DNA from: Maratus speciosus | Lineage: Eukaryota > Arthropoda > Arachnida > Araneae > Salticidae | Direction: 5' to 3' | DNA length: 64,000 bases | NCBI GenBank assembly: GCA_963932465.1 | Contig: OZ010787.1 | Location: 35,840,087 to 35,904,086, forward strand | Part shown: positions 10,527 to 21,713 of the stretch, piece by piece | Layout: every line of letters begins with the position of its first letter | Position numbering within the stretch: position 1 is the first letter of the stretch | The notes under the pieces: model-generated | What the model saw: the letters and a program-made list of their open reading frames with translations, nothing else | Database searches by the model: none | Told to the model about the DNA's origin: nothing | Position numbers and translations under genes: made by a program

Positions 10527-11419
10527 TATATCCTATTTTTGTCATGCTGTAACAGTCGTGGTTTTGAACAGATTTGGATGTCACTCAGAATGTGTACAAA
10601 CTCTCGACCGAGTTCGTTGGCCAGCTTCATCGGGCATCTTTTTTCAGAATTGTGGCCTGAAAAAGAAAATTGAAAATTTTCAAATTCCAAAACTACAGAA
10701 TAACTATAAATGTAAAAAGTTCTTTCCTTTAAGTATTCGGCATTGATAAATGGATAACGGAGCATTTTTTGTTTGCCCCATCTTAAAAAATGACCGAGAT
10801 ATAGCGGTTTGAAATTCTAGGGTCGCGACATTTTCAAACACTCTGATTTTTGTGTAATGTTTTGTACTCGTATTTATGAGCTGATTTGGATGTGACTGAG
10901 CATGTGCGGGATTTGACAAGGTCTCGACGGCGTTCTTTGTAGAGTTTCATACGCCATCTTGTTTCAAAATGGTGGCCGCATGAAAATTAAAAAAAAAAAT
11001 TCCTTGTTTCTTAGATACACGGATAGTTATCGTTTATTAAATGTGATATTTAATATTTTCAGCACTCCAGAGTACGTTTTTTATCAGATTCATGTGCATG
11101 TACAATTATTTACTTAATTAAAAACATAGAGGGCTTTAAACGAGCATTCTTAGTTTATCCCACGGCGTGAAGTAAAATAGTAGTGACTGACAACGTGTAA
11201 AATATCATTGAGTAATAATTTGAAACTTTTTTGGTGAAATTGTTCTTGAAATTTTGGGAACAATATTCATTCGCACGATGTATGCCCCCTTTTTTTTCCT
11301 TTTGTAGATTAAAATAATATATTTTTAGCAAACCAACTAATGAAGAAAAAAAAAATTGCTGTTTTTATAACTATTTTTACCTTCACCTGACGTTACCCCC
11401 AAAATTTGTACAATTATTA
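10527..11419. repeat. Diverged direct duplication of about 115 bp, then unassigned DNA
   Basis: The segment 10560-10675 (AGATTTGGATGTCACTCAGA ... CATCTTTTTTCAGAATTGTGGCC) recurs at about 10878-10995 (TGATTTGGATGTGACTGAGC ... CCATCTTGTTTCAAAATGGTGGCC), spaced roughly 315 bp. Both copies sit outside the neighbouring TIR element. Function unknown; the short ORFs across it are not recognisable. Confidence 0.65.
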
Positions 11420-11998
11420 GACGTGTGAAAATTATTAGAATAATTGTGAAATTTACACTAAAAACTTGTTAGATTAAAAAAATATTTAAACAGTATTAAT
11501 TCATTTAATATTTAGTGTGCATCCCCTTGTTTTTTATTAAAGAAATGGTGGCATACTTTGTATGAAATTTTGACAATTAATTTGTTTTTCGTTGTCATGA
11601 TGCCAAATTTGGTCTCATTTAGATCAGACCAGTCTTGTTTGTGATGTTGCATTTCTTTAATTTTTTCTTTACAATGGCCCAAAAGTTCTCTATGAGGTTC
11701 ATATCTGGACTATTTCCAGGCCATGGAAGTGTTTTCTTTAATTGAATTAAAGAAATGAAACATCACAAACAAGAATGTTCTGATAGAAAAATTCATCCAA
11801 ATTTGGCATCATGACAACGGAATGAAATTGCCAAAAACTCATACAAAGTATGCCAAGACGTATCGAATATTTAATAAAAAGCAAGGGGATGCACACTAAA
11901 TATTAAATGGATCAATATTTTTAAAATGTATTATTTCTTCAGTATAACAAGATTTTAATGTAAATTTCACAATCATTCTAATAATTTTCACACGTCTG
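11420..11998. mobile_element. Foldback element derived from a Tc1 transposon 3' end
   Basis: The arms 11420-11665 and about 11740-11998 are inverted copies of one another. Each contains a Tc1-type terminus (AGACGTGTGAAAATTATTAG; the right copy ends at 11998 before TA) and the 3' end of a transposase gene. The spacer (about 11672-11730) on the minus strand still reads WPGNSPDMNLIENFWAIVK, the Tc1 block around the catalytic Glu. The element is therefore one transposon 3' half joined to an inverted duplicate of the same end. The left edge is less exact than the right. Confidence 0.88.
11850..11906 (+). pseudogene. Tc1 transposase C-terminal remnant
   Basis: A clean 18-codon stretch (MPRRIEYLIKSKGMHTKY then TAA) is the usual extreme C-terminus of Tc1 transposases. 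Upstream sequence in the arm is frame-damaged. The mirror copy in the left arm is more degenerate. It is part of the foldback element and not a functional gene. Confidence 0.8.
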
Positions 11999-12705
11999 TA
12001 CTTTTAGATAATGAATTATAAAATTGAACTTTTTTTTACGAAACAAAAAAATGCATCTTTCATGCACAATTTCTCACAGATAAATCTTACCGGAAAGGGT
12101 TAATAAGCAACAGCCATTTTGGAGGCATTCTGCTTGAGGTGATTCGTTTATCCCTCCAATTTTATAATTGGAATTTATTATCATTATGTAACAGCTTTAT
12201 TAAAGTTGCACTTTATTTTGGAAAACAATAAGTTTCGTTTTAGAAAGAAACTATACTGCATAAATTGAGATTAGCTATATTTTGTACCCAGTCTATTTCA
12301 ATCTTAATTTTGACTTTCACGATGATTAAGACTAACGATATTTAGAGATTTGTGCAGATAGTTGAATATATGAATTATATTTCATCGCATTAATATGGAG
12401 TCGAAATTAGAAATGCCGACGTGAATAACTGCCATGAATAGATCCCTTGCAAGCGCATATTATTTATAATAGAAAGTTCACGAAAATGAAATATTTTGAG
12501 ATGCACTCTTCGTAGTGAGAAAATGATGTTCTAGCATTAATGTGAGTAATGCACACACACTTGACGACAACTCTATGTATTTTGTATTTAGTTTATCTGA
12601 TAGTAAATTAGCTTTTAAACATGACTTCGCAAGATAATCTACTTTCACTATTAAATTGATTTAAAGTGACTGCTCTTAGCTAATATTGTTGTATGTTCAA
12701 TATTT
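11999..12705. other. No gene recognised
   Basis: A/T-rich DNA without terminal repeats or convincing ORFs. Confidence 0.5.
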
Positions 12706-13234
12706 ACCCAACTGCCAAGAAGTGTTATGTATCATGCGTATCTGGGTACGTGGATTTCTTTGTACCCTCGAAACATCCCAACGGCTGGATGGATTTTAAT
12801 GAATGGGGTCTCTATCGATTTGTCTTAACCGCCCGATGGTTGTAGGCTAGGTTTTGTTTTTATAAATTTAAAATGGCGGCCGTAAAATACAAAATGGCGG
12901 TAGACACAAAAAGATTTTTTCGCAACATATTGAGTGGCATATCATTGGGTAGGTCTTTCAATATGAAGACTATGTTTGATTGACTATTTTACAGTCAGAA
13001 GCTCCGTTTAAATATTACGCAACCTGGAAATTGTGTAGGTAGGATCTCTAGCTTTACTGAAACTCTAACCGTCATAGACATCTATAGGCCTCATCAAAAG
13101 AGTGCTCATGTATATAGGAACTAACAATTAAACACAACTTAAAAGTCATCAATACAAGTAAATAAAAAAATAGGTAAGTAATATAAAAAATAGTTTCACA
13201 TTGATAAGAAATAACTAATTAGTTTGTTTTTTAA
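12706..13234 (+). mobile_element. ACCCGACTGC-family element, copy 1
   Basis: The copy begins ACCCAACTGCCAAGAAG and follows the same sequence as 36720-37234 and the minus strand of 39420-39965: a TACCCTCGAAACATC block, GGATGGATTTTAATG, AAAATGGCGG repeats, GGTAGGATCTCTAGCTTTAC, then TAGTTTCACATTGAT. The right terminal motif GCAGTCGGGT is missing or decayed, so this copy is slightly truncated or older. Non-coding; no transposase found. Confidence 0.88.
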
Positions 13235-13787
13235 ATTTTATTAAATTTAATTTTTACTTGTTATTTAATAAATTTTTGTCATTTTGATTTTTTGACATGT
13301 TTTATTTATTTTCTAGGTAAGTGGCTCTGAATATTATCACCGTTAAATGGAATGTATAAAGTACGTAATATTTATTTTCATTCAACTATAAGTCATTAAA
13401 CGATACATGCTTTGTATTCTGAAACAATTTTAAAAAATTGTATAGTAAACGTAGTATATTTACGAAATCATTTTAAGTTTTTGGAACTCAAAATTATTTC
13501 CCAACGATGAGAAACCCTCATGTCAGCTATTCAAGTAAATGTTTGAATGTTTCCTTTGCATTGTGCAGTTAATGTAGTGTTTTGCACATTGGGAAAAAAT
13601 GTTTTACTGGCTTCTGCTGCTTCATCTACAGTAGTAGCATTTAATTTTACTGCAAATTTATCACGCAATAAAATAAGAAATCGGAATTTTAAATATAACG
13701 GTAAATTATATTTTTTAAAAATTTACTAGTAAAATAAAATTTCTCAATATATCGTCTTTAGTTCAGAGACATAAATGTTAAATCATG
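13235..13787. other. No gene recognised
   Basis: A/T-rich; a 60-codon open frame at 13547 has no recognisable features. Confidence 0.5.
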
Positions 13788-14520
13788 GCTGGCCAACTCA
13801 CGGCCAGCGGGCTGTAAGCGGCCCGGTGCTGTAGTGAATGTACTTTGGCAGATAATTGAAGATTTCCTTAAAATGTTGAGATTTTATGGAATTTTTGAAT
13901 GAAGATATAAAGACATGAAGTTTTTTAAAGTTTATTCCACAATACATTTATTAAAAATATTGTTACAAGATCATATGAGTACATATATTTTGCTGAAATA
14001 ATTAGCTCAGTATGTTTCCTGTATCTTATTGATCAAACAAAATGTTATGACAACCTCCCTGTGTTCATATGTAAGCGCCTGTCTGACACTATAGCAGTGT
14101 GTGACAAGATACAAAAGGTCTGTAAGATATGATGGGAATATAAAGCTATCATTTTCTTGAATCGGAATAGGCCTAATGAGCGAAGATTTTGTTTTCAAAA
14201 TCGGCCAAATTGTTGTTACCCGACTGCAATTGAGAATGCGGCTCGTATCTTTGACCAACAATACTTATCGATGAAAATTGCAAGAAAGGTGGTACAATCA
14301 GTAGTAGAAAGGGCGACGTTAGACAGATACAATTCATAAAAATTCTGCAGCCCAAAATTGTCCCGTTTTGTAAACAAAATATGCGACAATCTAAGCTCAA
14401 TTTCCACTGATTATATTTTTTTTAAAAAAGGTTACATTACAAAGTACGTGTTTTCTTATCATACAGGTAATATTAATACAGTATATGTGCGGCCCAAGAA
14501 TAAAACATTCCGCTCATATC
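13788..14520. mobile_element. Decayed hAT-like element fragment
   Basis: A GC-rich start (ATGGCTGGCCAACTCACGGC, 13786-13805) followed by GGGCTGTAAGCGGCCC is typical of Charlie/hAT-type termini, and TGTGCGGCCCAAGA near 14486 resembles the inner part of the opposite end. The true right terminus and target duplication are not visible. Several 60-84-codon ORFs lie between (both strands, 14007-14407) but carry no domain I can name. Treat the boundaries as approximate. Confidence 0.45.
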
Positions 14521-14810
14521 TGGCTTAAGCCAGATTTTCCCTATCAAATACGGTACATGAGATCCAAAAGGATGACATCAGTATGCTACACTAAAACAGT
14601 CTTATCTTTTGTGTACCGTGCTCACCGCCTGAATTGCTGGGCCTGGTCTGAGCAGGGCAGAATATTGAAAGTCATTACATTATAAGTTGTATAAATAAGT
14701 GTAACAGAAATTAATGTCTATATAAAAAATTTCATTACCCTATCCAAAAGCATGTAATTGAGTTAATATACAAATTGTGTAGCAGATAAAATTAGGATTT
14801 TCGTTTACTA
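14521..14810. other. No gene recognised
   Basis: Unassigned sequence between a hAT-like remnant and a mariner deletion derivative. Confidence 0.5.
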
Positions 14811-15198
14811 GGTTGAGCAAAATGTTCTGGGAAATTTCTGAAAGTTGCTTTGTTATGCACAAATTAACAACAAAAGCAACAAGGACTATTTTTCAAAATA
14901 GAGACCTTCATAGTCCACGACTTTCTGCCATCGTACTGCCAGATTCCGGATTTAGTGGAAGTACGAAGTTTGTCGCCGTACCAGCACATTCACCCTCATT
15001 AATCTCATCGACGGTTTTCAGAATCGTTAGACCTTTTCTCCAATAATGCCGGATCAACACACGTAAATCATACTGTTCAATAGGCCTTTTGGAGCCGAAA
15101 TTCCTGAACTCCTATAGATATACCACAAGTACTCTTATATACGATACAAATTCTGGTAATTGTTAGATTAAAAATTTCCCAGAGCTTTTTGCTCAACC
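14811..15198 (-). mobile_element. Mariner deletion derivative (MITE)
   Basis: The ends GGTTGAGCAAAA and TTTTTGCTCAACC, continuing inward as CTGGGAAATTT / AAATTTCCCAG, are inverted repeats flanked by TA on both sides. The minus strand of the left half encodes a mariner C-terminus (see 14886-15010), showing the element arose by internal deletion of a mariner. At 388 bp it cannot be autonomous. Confidence 0.88.
14886..15010 (-). pseudogene. Mariner transposase C-terminal fragment
   Basis: Reading the minus strand, RLMRVNVLVRRQTSYFH, stop, then IRNLAVRWQKVVDYEGLYFEK (split here by description: IRNLAVRWQKVV then DYEGLYFEK) followed by TAG matches the conserved mariner ending, in which an L..RW.K....G.YFE pattern closes the protein. 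An in-frame stop interrupts it, and the catalytic part is absent. Confidence 0.75.
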
Positions 15199-15231
15199 TA
15201 ATAATACCTATAATGGCCGGCAAATTCAAAC

Positions 15232-15412
15232 CGAGGCTGACGATAAAGACAGGCTGTCGCACTGAATTACACGTAGGCCGCTTTTGAGGATGCTTGAGAT
15301 GATGCACTTTTTGTGATGCAGGTGTATGAAATGAGCATCACGTGACTCTAGCGGTCCGAAGGAAGACGAACGCAAAGCATAATGAGGCAGCCTGTCTTTT
15401 TTGTCAGCCTCG
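15232..15412. mobile_element. 181-bp hAT-like MITE
   Basis: The termini CGAGGCTGACGATAAAGACA and the mirrored GTCTTTTTTGTCAGCCTCG pair over about 25 bp. Flanks ATTCAAAC (15224-15231) and AATCAAAC (15413-15420) match 7 of 8, consistent with an 8-bp target duplication. Non-coding. Confidence 0.75.
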
Positions 15413-16831
15413 AATCAAACATTTTTGTAGAATTACTTTATATAACCCCTCACCTGTATTACCGGACTCAGTTGGGGTAACACAATTCAAATTCGTACTA
15501 TTTCCGATTATTCAAATCCAATTTTATTTGTGCAGTATTATTTTCGTTGTATATGAAAGTCTAAATATTTTTTTTTCTAATTTGCGTAATATTATAATTT
15601 AAACATAATTGCATTTAAATACATAACTCTGTTTTCATATTATTTTAATTGTACCTGGGACTGGCGAAGACCTAGCAACGCATGTGAGGTGTTAAAACTC
15701 CAATGATTTTTTGTTGTTGTTGTTCTCTAAAATATATGTTCATGGAAATATATATATATTTAAAATAGCCCATTTCAGATGGCTAAGCCGTCCAAAGACG
15801 AACTGAAAATAAAATTTGGAAGCCTTTCCATAAAATATGTACCTTTTTAAATTAATTCATTTTTAGTACGACCTATTAAAAACTGAAAACTGAGTGGCTT
15901 AAACTACAATAAATTGCATCCTTTCATGGATGTATAATTGTGAAGTTACACTGCGAGAAGCACTACCAAATAGCGGTCAATTTGTATATTCCCCACCCGA
16001 GGAGAAATGTTATTACTCATCAAATTTAAGGACAGTCTTTGTGAAATAGGAAAAAAACATTTACTGAATCTGTACATTTGTGGTCTTCCACTAGTGGGAC
16101 AAAAATAAATTTTAAAAAGAGAAAAAGAAACTTTGACAGATTTCGTTGTCTTTTTAAACGTGCAATTTTTAGAAAAAAATTAACTGACTTGAAGGGATTG
16201 TTTCTTACGTTATTGTACTAACATTTACTTATTGAAAGCCAGTTGGTGTATTTTAATGACTGTGTCTGGCTCAGCAAAGTGTTTTTCTGGCAATCCGCTG
16301 TTTTGTTATCCGCATTTATTTTAAATCCCATTGTGGGAAATAACCACACTTTGATTTGCAGTAGAAGATTTATAAGAATTTTTTGTGTGCCCCTATAAAA
16401 AAAAAATATATATATATATACACGATACGACTGCTACTTTAAAGACATAACATTGAAGTATTTAACAACGTTTACCAATTTCGCTACGTTTGGCCAAATT
16501 TTACAAAATTAATAGCGAGTTTTATAAAGTAAAAAAAAAAAAAAAAAAAAAAGATGGAAGCAGGCAGAAAGGCAAACATTTTTTATCCTAATCAAATCTG
16601 TACCGAACCAATCAAAACCAGAATAAGCCCTTTCCAAGAGAAGGGAAAAAATGAAAATTTAAGCAAAAAGTAATATATTTGTAATTTTTCCTTATACATT
16701 TTCAATTATTCCACTTTAATATACAGCATTTTGGGCAATCAATTTTTATGGTATCATAAATGATTTTATTTTTATGGTCAAATTTCATTTGTTAAAATTG
16801 TTTATAATTACAAAAAGTTTGACTATATATA
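15413..16831. other. No gene recognised; short simple repeats
   Basis: Contains (TTG)n near 15712-15724, short TA tracts near 15750 and 16410, and a poly(A) run near 16532-16551. No terminal repeats or plausible genes seen. Confidence 0.5.
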
Positions 16832-18960
16832 CAGTATGTCGCGCTCTCAACGGTGTCCAATGGCTAATTCTTAAACAGTTAGTCACAGACATATAGTTCA
16901 AATTACAAAAATGTTTTAAATCAGGTAAAGAAATATTTTAAAAGCGATTTGGGTCAATAAAAACATTTCTTAAAAAAATTACGAAATTTAAATTTTTATA
17001 CGGCCCCCCGGTCCTATAAGTTATATTTAGAAATTTTTTCCTATTGCGCTAACAAGTAAGACAAAAAAAGTCCCATTCATGTAACACTAAAATTGAGCGA
17101 GTTATGAAACTTTAAAAATGCATGACTTATGCCACTTTTTTGCTCTGAAAACAAATGAGTTCGGCTTGGCTTTGAGGGGTCACATACCAAGTGCTTAAAG
17201 TATTCGAAGATCTTATTTCATGTGTATCTGCGCTTTGAAAAAAAATAGTACAAGTATTACGATTAAGTTAACATATATTAAGTTTCACATTGGCTAAAAT
17301 AACATGTTTTATTTTGTGAGGATTTAAGACACTTTCTTTTAACGAAAATTATGTTATTTTTATGAGCTTTTATGTTACTTCAACGATCATATGTATGTTT
17401 TTCCTGTTAAAATTTGTACTCGAACTTTAACTCACTTTCAAATATCCGATCGAGATTACATTTTACATATTGGTGCAAATCCGATAACAATCTAACAATA
17501 TTATGATTTTCGGTGGTTACCATTTATACTTTGTTGTTGTTTGCGATCATAAACAAGAATTAAAAGTCGATAGCTTTAAACTTTAATATAATGGACTGTT
17601 TATTTAGTTTATAAATGCGTGCTCTTAGAGAGCTGCGACTGCCTTGGCGGAGTACAATACTACTACTGAAGGAATTATAAACATCTGTGGGAGGGTAAAT
17701 ACTGTGACGTCATAACAACATAGAGTGGCGCCAACATACTTATTTTACAGGATAACACAAATTTTGGATATATTACCTCCCAGAAGTTTAAGAAAAAGTT
17801 TTAGATTAGATAATACAAGACTGACTCTGTTGGGCTTTTTAACTTTTATGCATTTTTTAGCACTGAATCCCAAAATTACCTTAATTTTTAACCATCATGT
17901 CAGGATATTTCGTAAATCATAACTCTTCAGAGTTAAAAAATAACAAAAATCGGATACTATAAAGTAGAGGAGATGGCTGTGTTTTTCAACTTTTGATAAT
18001 TGATTTTTACGTACTTTTTAGCACTGAATCTGAAAATTACCTTCATTTTTAACCATCACGTTAGAATTTTTTTGCAAATAGTAAATGTGTAAGTTAAAAT
18101 ATAGCGAAAATCTCATATTATAAAACATATGTAAAATTTTTCTATTTTATTTTATTCAATAATTTATTCAATATTTTTGCTTAGCCTGGGATTCTTACAG
18201 CTAAACAGCTGAGTGGTCCGATGATATGGGAGAGGAGGTTCAATTATATTTTTAAACTTTTAAACTTTAAAATTTGCAATTTGCGAAAAATCCTAATGTG
18301 ATGGTTAAAAATGAAGGTCAATTTCGGATTCAACGGTACAGAATACATAAGAATCAATTATCAAAAGCTAAAAAACATGACATAACCCAATTTTTGCAGG
18401 CTAGTGCAATCTAATAATATTTTAAAATACGTATCATTTTGTAAAGAAATGAGGTTGTTAATTTAGCATCATTTTATTTAACAAAAAATCTGTTTTTTCT
18501 TTCTTCTTAAATGTTTATTACAAAATGTGTATTTTGCATTAATATGTCAGAATGATTAAAGATTTCAAATTTATATTGCAATGCTAAATTTTACTCTCAA
18601 CCATTTTTTTAATATATCTGACGAAATTATATTTCGACTAAATTTGTGAATGGCCCCCAATTTGCAGCAAAAAATATGCTCCAACTTTAAACGGCTATTA
18701 CTCGGTCAATTTTAATTGTAGAATAACGGGACTTTTTTTGTATTACTTGTCAGTGTAAAAGGGAAATTTTACTAAATATAACTTATAAGACCGGGGGACG
18801 GTATAAAAAATTCATAATTTTGTAATAAATGTTTTTATTGACCCAAATCGCTTTTAAAATATTTCTTTACCTGATTTAAAACATTTTTGTAATTGGAACT
18901 ATGTATATGACTGACTCTTTAGGAATTAGCCATTGAACACCGTTGAGAGTGGACACCCTG
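16832..18960 (-). mobile_element. 2.1-kb non-autonomous TIR element, copy B (inverted)
   Basis: The sequence is, block by block, the reverse complement of 3240-5352: it starts CAGTATGTCGCGCTCTCAAC after TA and ends GAGAGTGGACACCCTG (18960) before TA. Shared landmarks include CCCGGTCCTATAAGTTA, a TTTGAGGGGTCA block and CAAATATCCGATCGAGATTA. Copy B has three rather than four of the inner CTGAATC...AAATC motifs (about 17860, 18020, and 18272 inverted) and carries a 205-bp insertion at 17532-17736. The TA flanks suggest a Tc1/mariner-like mobiliser, but none is encoded. Confidence 0.88.
17532..17736. mobile_element. Probable solo LTR (205 bp) inside copy B
   Basis: Comparison with copy A shows that this segment is an extra insertion. 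It begins TGTTG, ends CAACA, and is flanked by an exact 5-bp duplication TACTT (17527-17531, 17737-17741). The TG...CA ends with a 5-bp duplication fit an LTR left after recombination between two LTRs; a TATAAA-like motif lies inside (about 17608). It is short for an LTR, so a small TIR element is the alternative. Confidence 0.6.
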
Positions 18961-18964
18961 TATG

Positions 18965-18995
<31 letters not shown>

Positions 18996-19092
18996 CCATA
19001 CATACATACGTACGTAACCATACATACATACGTACGTACGTACATGTGTGTGTACGTACGTACATACATGTATGTACGTACGTACGTACACA
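18961..19092. repeat. TATG/TACG tetranucleotide microsatellite
   Basis: (TATG)n passes into CATACATACGTACG and GTGTGTACGTACGTAC segments with internal inverted symmetry. It abuts the right terminus of copy B, whose TA target may have seeded it. The Tyr/Val/His-repeat open frames here are artefacts. Confidence 0.9.
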
Positions 19093-20750
19093 AAGGAGCT
19101 GTATTTTGTTCAAAGTTAGTTAAAAGATCTCTTGCACAAAATCTTTTCGGAACAAAACAAAAAAATAGCTATTCAAACGATCGCCAATATTTTATAGCTG
19201 AAACAGAACCGGTTTGTCAATGTGCCATAAGCAATATTTTATGATAAAAATGATCGTAACCCTTCACCACCTACGCCATCCTAAAAAGGGGAAGGACAAT
19301 GAAGCAAAAGATATAAGATATCCTTCTAATCCTATTTCAACTAAAACAGACTTCATCACTGTTTTCGCAATATCTCATTTGGCCTATTTCGAAGGCTTAG
19401 CGTTAATTGATCCGATCAGGTTAGAAAAGATAGAAACCTCACTTTAATACTAGCTGGTATAGTAGAAAAGGTTTGGTATGACGCTAGAATATAAAATAGA
19501 GATTAACTGTAGGATTTGTGTTTTCCATGTTTCGTAATATTTCGTAAAGAACTCTTAAATTCAAACGATAAATAAAAACTTACTAAAATTTGAGCTTGAA
19601 TTAGATTTTCTAGAATAGCTTTCTAACATCAAACTTTAGTGCGCGCTCAGTTCCACTAGATGAAAGAAGCTATAAATTAGTTCGGAGTTAAAGTAAATGG
19701 GAATTATCTTTACAACTTTGAGCATCAGTAAAATTATAAAAGAGCCAACTTGTGTATGTAACAATAATACATAAAATTTTATTTGTGAGCAAAACTCTTT
19801 ATCCCCCAAATAATGAATTAATAAAAATTTCACCTTACTAGGCATTTTCCTCGAATCTTTGAATATGTACTAGCAGTCATAAAATAATTTTTATCAAGAT
19901 TTCTTCCATTTAAATTTATAAACTAAGTCTGAATGTACAGGGGTTCTGTAAAATTTTCACAACTCTACCCAAATCATTTCTTTAAAAAATTGGTTTTAGT
20001 ATTTTACGGAATTAGTAAATATACAAATGTAATGTCTGTTAAATATGAATGTAGAAATTTTCCAGAACTGAAACTTTCCATTCCATGTATTTCAACATCA
20101 AAATATCTGAACAATTATAATTGGAAAAGAAATTTCCATTTAAAAATATTTTTGTTTTGTACAACGAATAATGCTTTTGCAACATAAGGTATCTAGAACT
20201 CATCCTCAATTGTATTACTACCAATCGACTTTGTTTAAATGAATTTTATATAAAAAATTTCCGATTCTACTTTAAAGGGTCGGAGCATAAAGAATTGAGC
20301 AAACAAGCATTTGTAAATTTATCAGCAAAGAATAAATTCTCAGACCAATGGTTTGAGACCATGGCAGTGCGACACTTTGGCCAATTAGATCACCATATAT
20401 CATGTTATGCTGCGATCCGACTCTATCCGTTTTTTGAACACCACTTTTTTTTTTAAGGAAACCTTTTTAATTTTAGTCGAAACTTACCTCGAAATGAGTT
20501 TTCACTGCAATTGTTGCAAAAATCTACAATGAATTTTTTTCTTAAATACTGGTTTTCAAAAAATGGGCCAGTGAAAGCCCTGCGTTATGTTTTTTTTTCT
20601 CTCTTCTGCAGCGATGCCTTAGACACCGTGTACTGTGACTAATATAAACGATTTGAAGACAAAAATCACGCAGTTGAAATTCCAAGCATTCACGTAAATA
20701 TACTAGATTTTACTTCACCGCACACTTGAACCCGTGATTTAACTTTTTAA
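19093..20750. other. No gene recognised
   Basis: A/T-rich DNA. ORFs of 60-84 codons at 19214, 19636 (minus) and 19933 have no domain I recognise. Confidence 0.45.
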
Positions 20751-21000
20751 CCCTTTAGTGCTCAGCTTTGCATATATGCAAACAACACTGTTTTGAATTT
20801 AATAGATTTTTTTTATTCGCGTATACCTAATTCACACCAGAAAATTAAAATAGCAATATTTGCTTTAATTAAAAAAGACTAATAATAAATAAAGAAATAA
20901 TAAATAAAGCGAAATTAACCATTGAAACTTTCTGGTGTAAAGTCAGATTCTCTGAACTACGTAATTTCTAGAACGTATTCTATTATGGGAATTAAAAGGG
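20751..21000. mobile_element. piggyBac-like MITE, 250 bp
   Basis: TTAA (20747-20750) is followed by CCCTTTAGTGCTCAGC, and the right end AATTAAAAGGG is followed by TTAA (21001-21004). TTAA duplications with CCCTTT-type ends are characteristic of piggyBac-like elements. The inverted match beyond the first six bases is weak. Non-coding. Confidence 0.65.
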
Positions 21001-21004
21001 TTAA

Positions 21005-21681
21005 ATGTTAAGTTTTATAAAATAATTATATAAAATAATTCATTTGGAGACATACTTATTAAAGTATTTACTAATTTGCATTATTTTAGCATAAAGCAAC
21101 GACACGACAGTAGTTTTTACTTGTATTGCAGATGTGGCATAAGAAGAAAAGATTGACGTATTATATAGAAAATATATCTCTGATTTTTTTTCATTCTTTT
21201 TCCTGTGTAGTAAACCTTTTAGAAAATCACATATTTTTTCGAAATAAAATAAAAGAAATCGCGCATTTAAGAGTTAATTCTCAATTTATTATGATGAAAA
21301 ACGTGCGAAACGATAAGATGTATTTTTAACTTTACATAACATAATGCTCTTCCACAGCCAAAAAAGTAAATCATTTTGTTACAATTTTTTATAAAAAAAA
21401 TATCTTTTAGAATATAGGGATAGACCCATATTTGTAAATCTTCATATGTGGATCTAGTCGAGGTTTAATACTGTTAAATTTGCAAACGAGAAAATGCCAA
21501 TGATTGTAATATCCGTTTTTTAATTCTTTCCACTGCAATTGTCTGCCCTTTCTTATTTCTGATAACTTTTCCTTCAGTGAGATTTCACACTGTGCTTAGG
21601 AAGAAATTACTATCACTAAGATATTAAAAGAATAACAACAAAACACTTACAAATAAAAGTAAATGACATTTTTTATATATA

Positions 21682-21713
<32 letters not shown>

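Noticed and set aside
18876..19113. Tyr/Thr/His repeat open frames
   Set aside because: Produced by the TATG/TACG microsatellite.
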